Assembly: GCA_948470475.1 (NCBI GenBank)
Contig: OX419347.1
Span: forward strand, 1,470,001-1,534,000
From: Galaxea fascicularis
Lineage: Eukaryota > Cnidaria > Anthozoa > Scleractinia > Euphylliidae
Direction: 5' to 3'
DNA length: 64,000 nt
The translations under genes and the position numbers were made by a program. Of this stretch, positions 40,901 through 52,500 are shown one piece after another. The notes below the pieces were generated by a model. The model was not told the origin of the DNA. It did not search any database and saw nothing but the letters and a program-made list of their open reading frames with translations. How positions within the stretch are numbered: position 1 is the stretch's first letter; the number at the start of each line of letters is the position of its first letter.

Positions 40901-43900
40901 GTGGATCGCAGTTTTTGAAATGGCTTTTCGGGCCCGAAAAATTTACGGGACTTTCGAGAAACGGGCGCCTGGCCCTTAAACAGCCTACCCAGCAGATTGA
41001 TACTAATGCTGGTGGAGTGGGATCATGAGCGGTGGACGGAACAGTTTCAACAGACTGGGGCGATTGCAGCTGTACATATACTACAACCTCCTACTCCTTC
41101 TCAGTTGTGGCTGCTCGCAGCTTTAATGTTTGATCACTCATCCTTTGTATTTTTGCTATGTGAGCTAGCGTAGTTTGTATCTCATTTGTAGAAAACCTAG
41201 CTCTCAATCAGCCTGCTTATCAGGTTAGTACTGATTTTGGTGGAGTGGCATCACGTGCGGTGGATGGAAGAAGCTCAACAGACTGGGTACAGGGCAGCTG
41301 TACACATACTACAACAACAACTGATCCTTGGTGGAGAGTGGACCTGGGGTCATCTGTTCCTGTGACTGAAGTCCTTATTGTCAACAGAGCTTGTGGTAGT
41401 GGCTGTGGATCACGCTTGAGTTCTTTTGAAATCAGGATAGGTAAGTTGGTGTTACAGCGAAACAATGAAAGCAATTAAATACAAGAAATTTATTAAAAAC
41501 GATGCGTCCGATCCTGTGTATGCGTCCGATCCTGCGTCCGATCGTGTACGGTGATTTATTTCTTTTTACTGTAAGGAATCTCCATGTAATGTACTTTGTG
41601 TAAATACTTGCTACCCATAAAGGTAGTGTGGTTATAATGTTCTCTTCTTCATACGTTAGTTCATCAGGTCCAAATTTTCGTCTTTGAACAGGTAACATAA
41701 GGCAAAACAATGGTGGCACGTCAAACAGTCGCTGTGGAAATCTTCACAGTCTAAGCGATGGAGAGCGCAAGTCAATATATTGTGTTCCTCATATTGTGGG
41801 TCGGTATGTTTACATTCGAATTCCTGGTAGCAGCAAAATTCTTACATTATGCGAAGTGGAAGTTTACTCCAGGACGACGGTCTACGGCAAAGGTTCGTAC
41901 AGCCCATGCCCTGTTTGTTGTTGTTGTTGTCTTTTTAAAATGATAGTAGCTAGAGGTTCTTTTTGAGATGATCTCTTTGAGGGAAACTAATAAAATCAGC
42001 CCAAACAGTATTCTATTGAATTATTCTAAATATAGCTGTGTTAGTAGTCAAAGAAATCGAGTGGTGCAGATTTTTCATTTGGATTGACCAATTGGGTTGT
42101 AGCTTTGTACCAGAAATGGCGTGATTTTTTTTATTATTATTTGTTTAATGCTTTCCTTCATGTTTTTTAGCGTGCAACAATCAGTCAGTAGGATTAGAAG
42201 ACAGCTCCAAAATTCCGGATTACAGATTTACAGCTTCTTCAAACGGAGCAAACAAATCTCCGTCTTCAGGACGTCTGAAGGGAAGCGTTGCTTGGGTTCC
42301 CAGCACTACAAACAACGCTGATGATTTTCTGCAAATCGACCTGGGATCTGTATATGCTGTCTGTAGTGTAGCAACACAAGGCTCTCCCACTGCAAATAAG
42401 TGGACAACAACGTACAAGATTAAGACCTCACTGGACAACTCAAACTGGATTAACTATGCTGAAAATAACGCTGACAAGGTGATATCACGGTACTTTTGTA
42501 TTGATATTTTTAAGCTGATCAAGTTGAGCTCTCTTGTAACGTCCTCCTTTTTTTTAACAAGTCTTTTTTGAAACATATTGTCTGAACTGAGTCAAAAAAT
42601 TTATAAGAAGTTTTGACAGAGACGTCCACTCGGAAAAGTAGGTTTTATTGGTACGATCAAACTACAATATTGTATCTACTTTAGGAATCCTTCTAAATAC
42701 TCAAGGTTCCAACGACCTTGTACAACGCAGTAAATGAACCCTTGCAGTTACTACAGACAACTTTTTTTTTTTCATTTGAATGGGATTTGGGATTCCTTTG
42801 ATTGACTCAAACCTATTAACTGCGGTTGCGATGATGATTATTTCTGTGCCTCTCAATAGCTTTCAACCGGAATGCTGACAACCACAGTCACAAGTCAGCC
42901 GAATCATTCCCCTCTGTTTGGTCCTGTTTTTGTTTTGTTAGTGACGATATCTTTTCTTTTAGGTTTTCAATGGTAATAATGATAGGATAAGCATCATAAG
43001 AAACGACCTTCTCCATCCAACGTTTGCCAAATTTATTCGTTTTTACCCGATGGCATTCAACGGTCACAAAGCCTTAAGAGTTGAAGTTTACGGATCCTCC
43101 AAAGGTACGTTGAGCATTTTTTATCGGTTCTGTAACTTTTGTTTTTAGTAGAAATTATTCAAAGTTTCAATGGTATCCAAGCTTCAAATTGTCGTGCTTG
43201 CTGTAAAGTGAACGCAGTTTTCTCGTTTATCAGTCACGTTATTACCTTTCCTTAGGATGCCAGTCACCGCTGGGATTAGAAGACAGGCGTATTCGATACT
43301 CTCAGATAAGTGCATCATCAAAAGTCAATTCCAACCACGCCGCAAGCTTTAGTCGCCTTTATTCTAGTTCATCATGGTGCAGCTCTGCAGCTTCCTCCTC
43401 AGAATATTTACAAGTTGATCTTGGAGAAACAACGGCTATCACCGGGATAGCCACTCAGGGAGATCCTTCAGTTGATAAGTGGGTCACCAGATACATGGTA
43501 CAGTTTGGAACGGATTCTTACACCAGATTGTTTAGATACCTGGTGAGGGATGCGACGGCTGTATGCTTAAACAGACTTGTGATTTTCAAGTTATTTCAGG
43601 TTAAAAAATTGGTTCGTTTTTGTTGCATTTTCCGGGAATCAAAGGAAGTAGTTCCAGACGTACTACACAATTTAATGTTTGTGAAGCTTCATGTCTTTTC
43701 ACGCCTTTGGCATTTCACCCTCAAGGTCACCGTTTTAGGAATGACAAACATCACCAAGCTAGTCCACACAAGGCACAACTCAATAGCTTTGATTTCAGGG
43801 GTCACAGTTATAAATGGGGGAGGCAATTGAAACAACAAGAAGTAAATGTACAGAATGTACCACTTAACAGCTTTTATTTGAATGATGACACTTCAAGGAA

Positions 43901-45821
43901 TTACAGCGGATTTTTAAGTTTCAGGCACATGCTTGTCTCTAAGTTGGAAGTTTATAAAACCGGATGCCATCTTGTTTGTTTTAGAGTTTCCATGGAAATC
44001 ATAATCGGAATCTACCTTATGTCAACTGGTTTAGCGAACCCATGGAAACCAGCGTTGTGCGGATCGTCCCCTTATCATGGAAAACCTCTGTTTGCTTGCG
44101 TCTTGAACTATACGGATGCGGCCTGGTTTTGAAAGGTGAGCCGTGAAGAATACAGTGTATTGATATCAATACACCCAGTAAATAATGAATACACTCTTGC
44201 TTAACTTGTCAATCGATTGACAAGTTAAGCAAGAGCGCATTCATTATTTACTGGGTGTATACATATTTAGTTCTGGACAGCAGGAAGGTCCTTTTTACTC
44301 AGCCTGTTTGTTTAACTTTTAGTCAGCGGACATATTTTTCAAACCCCTTGCCTTTTTTTTTTCATCTATTTTCAGTTCCCAAGCCAACAATCAATAATTT
44401 CCAAGACGTGATTCTCCAGCCGGCGAATGGAAGCTTTGTAAATATGCAGTGTAATGCTTCGTCCGGGGTTGAAGGAATGACGGTAGCTTTTCGTTGGGCA
44501 AAAGACGCGAACGATATCAGCACGTTGTCCTCTGCTGTATCAACACAGGGAAAGTTTTTTTTGTCCACACTGAGGGTCAACTTCCCAAAAGCTGAAGACA
44601 TCGTGTCATCATATAACTGCACCAGAAAAAGAAAAGCGCTACGGACAGTAGACTGTCAGAAAACATTCGTTTGTCTTGCGTTTTACTCGTCACTGGCCTT
44701 ACGCCTAGAACTGACCTACCAAACAGCTGTTGTTAAAGTAAAGCTTCGTAAGTTTATGTCACTTTTTAAAATTTAAAACTTGTCATGCAAAAATTTAACC
44801 AAGCATGGAGTTCATATCAAACCTGGCCTATGCAAACGTACTATCGCATAGCTTTCATTTGAGTGGTTACACTTTACTCTCTCAAGTGAGAAAGAGTATT
44901 GGGGTAAGGGGGTAGGAAGGAAATAACTTGATATGTGTTTACATAGGGGGTCTAAGGCTTTCAATAGCCTACAGAAGACTCCAACTGCATTCTTTCCTAA
45001 TGCTTAAGAATACCGCACAAAAATAAGGTCCAAATTTTAGGGCATTAATGCTGCTACCACGTGGCTATAGTGCCATGTATGTGGTTTCCGTTTGGCCACT
45101 GCAAAGTATTTATGCGCGCTAGGAAAACGTGAGGATAAGGTTTTTTCGTAATTGTCCTTATAATTGTGTGCAAAATCATTTTCACAGAAATTAGGATTGT
45201 ATTGTTAAGTGTTCAATCGCGTTGCTTGTAAAGTCAGCAAATAGGTAAGTAAACGATGCTTTAATGCACATCCTTTCTTCGGTCCCCAGTTCTACCAGAG
45301 TCTCCAACACAACCTGTATTCTCAAACATCAAATCAACCTCAGCTGTGGTAGCTTGGAACGATACCGATTCAGGGGACAGCCCCATTCTGTTTTACAGAG
45401 TCCTCTACAATACGTCATCTTTATCAATGAACCAGACAACTCTGACGAGGAGTATCAACATCACTTCACTTCAACCCTACACCGACTACACATTTAAGGT
45501 CCAAGCTATCAGTGCTATTGGAGATGGTCCTATCAGCAAGGCGACACATCTGAAAACGTATCGTAAGTAGTGTGTATGACTAACTGAAAATCATATAACT
45601 CGCTGCCGATAAAAGTTTCATGATGTGAATTAACCAGCTACAAAACAAAAACCCAAATGAGAAAGTCAGGCTTGGACCCGTGATTACCTAGAACTACTAC
45701 TGATAACGCATCTGGCCAGGGAACTCGAACTTGACGAGATCTTTTTTCTCCACGCTCTCTATATTAAAATGAAGAATGATCGTCGCAGTTGTGATCGCAA
45801 TTTTACAATTACGTTAAGATT

Positions 45822-45856
<35 letters not shown>

Positions 45857-48800
45857 AGAACATCGCACCGGAATCGCGAGGTCACGGGTTCAAGCCCCGT
45901 TAAATTCCTGAATTTATTTCAGGCTTCTTCGCGCAATTGTCCGCGTGGTTAGAGGTGGTGTGGACACAATTAATATATCGACTTTGGGTTTTGATTTCGA
46001 CCTCTTCCTTTAATGTTACTTTCTTTTCTGTTCGTAGTTCGAGCAAGCATATTTCTGCCTCCACCTAAAGTATACACGCTGAACTTAGGGCAAAGGAATG
46101 TATCATTCGTTTGCTTTGGACAGGGCTATCCTATACCTACTGTTATGTGGAGGAAGGACGGAAATCTTATTGTATTGACTACAGTTACTTCGATTATCTC
46201 AGCGATTAACAGCAGTAGGCGTCTTGAAATCGGTGGTAATGGAGCGACATATCAAGAAGCTGGAAATTACACCTGCGAAGTTGATAATGGAGTGGACGGA
46301 ATGCCTGCTGTGTCTTCGACACTGGAAGTCATTTGTGAGTGTCATACAGATTAGTATGTCATGCATCTTGAGGGAGGGGAGGGGAGAAGGGAGAGCCCAC
46401 CACGGGATGACTGATTTTGAGGACCGTCATCTTGGGTTGGAAAATAGCAAAAGATTTTGGCCAGTGGTAGATTTGTGTTAATTCAAGATCGCGACAAACG
46501 CGTATCAATCCATAATATAACGCAACACCAACTCAACAGAACACGAACACAACGGAACACGACACGACCTAAACCAAGACAACATGACACAACAAGAAAA
46601 CATAAACTCTTTCATGGGAAAATAATGTTGCACCATTTTGCAAACAGGTTCTAAATTCTATAATATTCTTTTTTAGGGACCCAGAATGTACAATAACTCT
46701 CGGTGGAGTATTCTCTCTAACACGAAAATGAGCATATAAATCTTCTCCATGTGCAGCATTAATCTTTTTAACATGATGCCCCTTTCTTTAAAAGACACAT
46801 TTTCTCCATTTTTACCACCCATTTAGTTTTCCCAGAGTTCACTATCACTCCACAAGAGGCAACTGTCTTGGAGGAGAGATCAGTGATCATTGATTGCAGT
46901 GCCACAGGAGTACCAACGCCTGTTATCTCATGGAGTTTCAAAGGCACAGGACGTCTTCCCTCAACAAGCAGTCAGCTATCCAATGGCAGTTTATTGGTTA
47001 CCGATGTACAGAATAATATTAATTACGAGGGAACGTATACTTGTACTGCTTCTAGTAGAGCTGGAGTAAGCATAGCGGAGGCAAATGTTACAGTTTGGGG
47101 TAGGTATAATAGTTTTATCACACTCATATTTCTTTATGCCAAGTCTTCGAACACATTAAATATCCAAAGATTAAAATGATTCACTTGATAAGCACTTAAG
47201 GTTCAGAAGTGTGCCAAAGTTACTGGAATTTTGGGGCATTACCAATTTCAATTCTATTGAGCCACCCGGTTTATGTCATTGCTTAGCTGCTTTGACCTTT
47301 CAATCACATTTTCGATTGAAAGATTCTAGAGTCAGTAGCTTAAGACTGTGAAGCGCATTTTCGTGTGCTGTTTTCTTTGCCAACAAGCTGTACAGGGGGA
47401 TGCCTGTGTCTGCCCATACATTGCAATTCGCCACATTTGAGGTTTCCTTTGTTTTGGGGTATGGTAATGAGTTTGAAACAAACGAAAATAAAATTTAAAC
47501 CAAGGATAAAGTTGAACCACAACAGTAATACTCGAATATGCGTCATGCTGATTGACAGGCATCCCATCTACATGGGGAAGTGGTATTACTCCTGGTCTTT
47601 TTCGCTGGATATCCTGTGGTCGATCCACATGCTGTTCTAAAAGGCGAAGCCGTACTGGTAATTGTCTCAATCTGCACTATCCCTTGTCTAACTCCATTCG
47701 TACCGAGCCACTTTGTTCATGTTGATCCTTTCTTCTTTTCATTTCACTTATTTTTTCAAGTTCCTTCTTTAACGTCACATTCGCAGCCCCAACAAATCAA
47801 ACAGGAACCAGACTTTCAGCGTAGTCATTAAGAGAGTATTCCAATTATTTTTTCAATATTTATCTTCTCTATCAGCTCATCCGAAGATAACTGATACATC
47901 AAGTAAAAGCGTCACTATTTTGGTTGGATACTCACTCAACCTGACATGCGTCGCGATCGGTGATCCTAAGCCAGTTATTTCGTGGAAAAAAATTGGCGTT
48001 CAGGAAATATTTCGTGCCCTGTACGACCATGGAAATTCCACTTTGAGTATTCACCAAGTTAGCATAGCTGACGAAGGGGTTTACCAATGTACAGCATGGA
48101 GTGCTGCCGGGGTAGTAGCGACCAATTTTACAGTTGTGGTGCAAGGTTTGTATTGCCCCACGAGTATTCACCTATTTTAAATTAGGTCTAAAGAATAATC
48201 ACTATTAAAAAGTACTGTGAAGTATTGATACAAAACGTAGAACACGACAGGCATATGGCTCTGGTGCTTGCTTATCATGTTTTCTTTTTTTTTGGCCTAA
48301 GTTCCTGTTTGTTGTTTAGCGACAGAAATCGAAAAACAAAGGAAGTAGTTTCTGCATAACTATGCATAATTATGCATAATAACTATGCATACGCATAATG
48401 CATATGCATAATGTCTGTATAACTTTTGGACCAGTTTTTCTGCCACTGACCTGGTAATTTCATTTTTCACTTACTTCCAAAGAAGTTTTTAAAAAGATAG
48501 AAAAGGATGGTTGGTAATGATAGCACCTCTTCCTTGGCATTGTCTGAAAAGCTACTGAACGAATTGTTTTCGTTACATTTCAGAGCCTGCAAAGATAAGT
48601 GTATCGGGTCCCCCGATTTTGAAATTGTATCGTGGTGATAAAAATGTCACGGTTTACTGCTTCGGGAGAGGAAAGCCGCGCCCAAGAATAACGTGGAAAA
48701 ATAATGGGACAGATGTGTTAGAAACCTCCAACGATAAAGTAAACAAAGTGGCGCAGATTGTTTCCATCAGCTCCGACCCATGGAACATTAGCAGTGTGTT

Positions 48801-49081
48801 GTATCTCCGAGTTGCCGGAGTGACCTACAACGAAGCAGGGAATTACACTTGTGAGGTGTACAATGGAGTTGATGAGAACAAAACCATAGAGACTACCATA
48901 AGAGTAACATGTAAGTAAGCTGAAGGATTCGGTATTTGTTATTTTAGAACTAAAAGCAAAGTAAAACGAAACAAACGAACTGACGACGCAAACGCAGGAA
49001 CACAAACAGAGAGAAAAATGGCAATCGAAACCAAGCGTAAGAATTATGTTAGAAACGTGTGGCCATTATAACAATAATAAA

Positions 49082-49123
<42 letters not shown>

Positions 49124-49481
49124 CGTTGAAATCGCAACTGTCGAAGGAGCCATTGACGTTGTTTAGTGTTTGTTTTTTTTTTTTAGCAGCCTTGTAATAG
49201 GGTTTTAGTTTTGCCATTCGCCTCTCGCTTTTCTAGTTTTGTGTCTCGAGAATAAAATCTAAGTAATCGAACTCCAAGAAACAAAGGGACACATTCCATC
49301 TTAATCATAATGATTTTTTTATGACTTGTAATTTTACATCTATTAACAACGTTTTTTTTAAAAAAGTATCATGCATGGACACTTTTTAACATGAAGTGCA
49401 GAATTTGAAAGCGTTTATTGAATTTTTATCTGAAACTTTTCTGTATTTGTTTTCGAAGAATAATTGTAAATAAAGTTTTGC

Positions 49482-49521
<40 letters not shown>

Positions 49522-52500
49522 CAATAATAATAACAATACTACTACTACTACTACTACTAATAATAATAATTATAATGATAATAACAATAATAATAAATTT
49601 AGTATTTTAGTATTTTATATAATTTTATTTTTTTAGGAAAATAAATACAATTTTTCTTATTTCTGAGATGCTGTTCTGTGTTTGAAGCTTTTGTGTGGCT
49701 TAGTTTCGTAGTTCTGTTGAAGCTATTTTTGGAAGGCTAGTTTCTACTGTCCGCTGCATTAGAGGAGTACGTCTCAGTGTTGATTTATCTTTTAAGCTGC
49801 ATCAGGTGCGCGTCAAAGGTATCATAGGTGGGGATGTTCACAGTTCTTCACTGTTTTCCCCAGTGGCTCATATGTTCGCTTAAATTCTTATCGACCATTT
49901 GATTTTCTGTTTAGTTAAACCCGAATTTTTGGAAGTGCCAAGGAACCAGACCATTGTGTTAGAAGGAGAGGATGCCATCTTGCCCTGTAATGTGATAGGA
50001 ATACCAGAACCATCCATCAGTTGGCGATTTGACGGGGGAATCCGTCCTCCAAGTAGACAAGACGAGGATGGGAGTCTAACAGTGTATTCAGTTCGAAACA
50101 ATCAAACCTACGAAGGATTATATACCTGTCAGGCTTCAAATATTGCCGGAACACTGACATCTAACGTGACGCTCATTGTGGATGGTAAATCATTCTCTTT
50201 GTTGTTCGATCTGTTTCATTTTACATTATTCTCCAGGTTCTGATGTCGTCACCGTCGTATAGGTCTTAAGTCTTATTTTAAGCAGTGAACGTTTTAATTA
50301 AGCTAGGGAGATGTGACTTGTGCGTAACTCAGCTCGCAGAACATTCCATGTGCGGCACGCGCGTATGAAAAGTGGGTGTTGATAAGTAACAGTTCCACTT
50401 CGCTTAGGAAAAAATATACATATAGGATTGCTACTCGATGACCTAGTAAATCTCGTTGATTGTCTAGTTACAGGCAGAGCTTCATAATCTATAAAAAAGG
50501 TAACTTAAAGAATTTACGGCCTTATAGTAAAAGACTATGTTAAAAAATTCGAGCCAGTATTAAATTTGAGTTTCTCACCGTTTCTGAGGACTGTCGGTTA
50601 ACTTCAGGTAAGGTATATGTCAGGTATATGTCATATGTATGGTGAGCTCATAATGCTCATATCTTTATCATAAAACTGTGATAATCCTGTTAAGTGACAG
50701 ACTACAACTAGCTAACATCATCGATTACTTAGTGCAGCATAACCCAAGACAATAGGAACAAGTTTCTCAGGCCCGGTTCAGATGCCGCTAAACTCATGTG
50801 CCAAACCGGCAAAACTCCGGAGCGGCGTCTGAATCAGCTGACGCGTCAGTGTTGCTCCAAAGTCGAACCTAATTCAATTAGGCTCGGCACACGAGTGGAG
50901 CGGCGTCTGAACCGGGCCTTAGTTGACACAAATTGCCTGCAATGACGTTTAGCATCTACCACATCTTGTGTAACGGTATTGTGAAATGTACGTTACTTTA
51001 ATTCTTTGTGTTTGGTAATATATTGCAAGCTTCACTGTTACTGAAAGCGCAAATTACGATCACTTCTCTATTTTAAGGCATCGTGTTGAGAAGCCAAAAA
51101 CATTATCCCCTTATCTAATTACGCAGTTATTCTTACGAGCAGTACAGTTACAAACTGAAAGAAAACGCGGTCTGTGTGCATTAAATTTGCTTTTTGCGTT
51201 GTGAATGCGTTGATTGATACCCTACCTAGGTTTTTTTGAGATACTTCAGATTACAACTTTCACAACTTAGTATACCTTTCTCTTTACTTTTATAGTGAGT
51301 CCTCAAGTCAAGCCACTTGAAAATCGCAAACTGACAATTCATTCCGACCTTAAAATCACTTGCCTCGTTGAGGGAGACCCATCACCCGATGTCGTCTGGA
51401 TGAAAAATGGCCAGGCCATCATCACACCAAGCCAAAAGCCCTTTCACAATGGAACGCTGACTATTGACAACGTGGACTTAAGTACTGAGGGAAACTACGC
51501 ATGTGTCGCCTCCAGCAGGGCTGGAAATGCATCTTCAAGTGCTTTCGTCGAAATTTTGAGTAAATGAAAATCTTAATACGCCTACTCTCTCATACAATGT
51601 TGATCCATAGCTGACGTTGCCACGATTTCAAAGCACACTCTGTTTGGCCTTTTCCAGGTTTAAGCTGAGGTGGGAGCAGGGTTGGCGCTCGCCTTCTACC
51701 AATATGACCCGGGTTCGATTCCCGGCCCCGCGTCATAGGTGGGCTGAGTTTGTTGCTTTTCTACTCTGCTCCTAGATGTTTTTCTCTGGATGCTCCAGTT
51801 TTCCCTGTTAACGAGTTATTGCATGGAAGTTTCCATCGCTGCTCAGAACTGGAATCCAGTCCGGTCGTAAGCAGCATGGATTCAGTAACCATTGAAAATT
51901 TTTTTAAGTTGTGACAGAAACGTGTAAGACGACATTCTAAAAATCTTACAAAAATATGTTTTCATTTTTCTCCAGTACCACTTCATATATCTGTGGCTCC
52001 ATCACGTTTGTTAGTTGTTCGACGTCAACAAAAAAATTCAACCGCATATTGCTATGGTTACGGAAAACCAAGCCCAATTGTGACGTGGCTGAGACTTGGT
52101 GTTGAAGTTCCGTTGCTTGGAGACGCAAAGGCCGTGAACAACAGCAGTCGCGTCTTTCAAGACGTCACTTCGAGCGGAAATGGTTCATCGCAGTGGAATG
52201 CATCCAGTCGTTTGTACCTTGCTCCCAGTGGTTTGAGCTATCAAGAGGCAGGAATATACGTTTGTAAAGTTACAAACAGTGTGGACAGCAAAAATACGAT
52301 CAACGAGACAGTTAATTTGGCATGTACGTGCTTACTTCGGTTTTGTGACAAAGATGAGAAATTAAATCTCTTTCTTTGACTCTCGACTTTTTTTTTTTGT
52401 GAACAGCATGGGTAACCGGAAGTAGAATATAACATGTAAGACATTGATAAAACATCCTAAGGAAAAAAGGCGACGTTGAGTCTGCACAATTCACCCAGAA

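Noticed and set aside
43620..44132. 170-codon + frame across the discoidin 3 intron
   Set aside because: It is in a different frame from the second discoidin half-exon it overlaps and has no domain features. The second half aligns to its siblings in the other frame.
45836..45912. Possible tRNA gene
   Set aside because: It has good A and B boxes, but no proper acceptor stem pairs and it is followed by a SINE body.
49418..49636. Poly-Asn / poly-Thr protein
   Set aside because: Artefact of the (AAT)n(AAC)n(ACT)n microsatellite in an intron.
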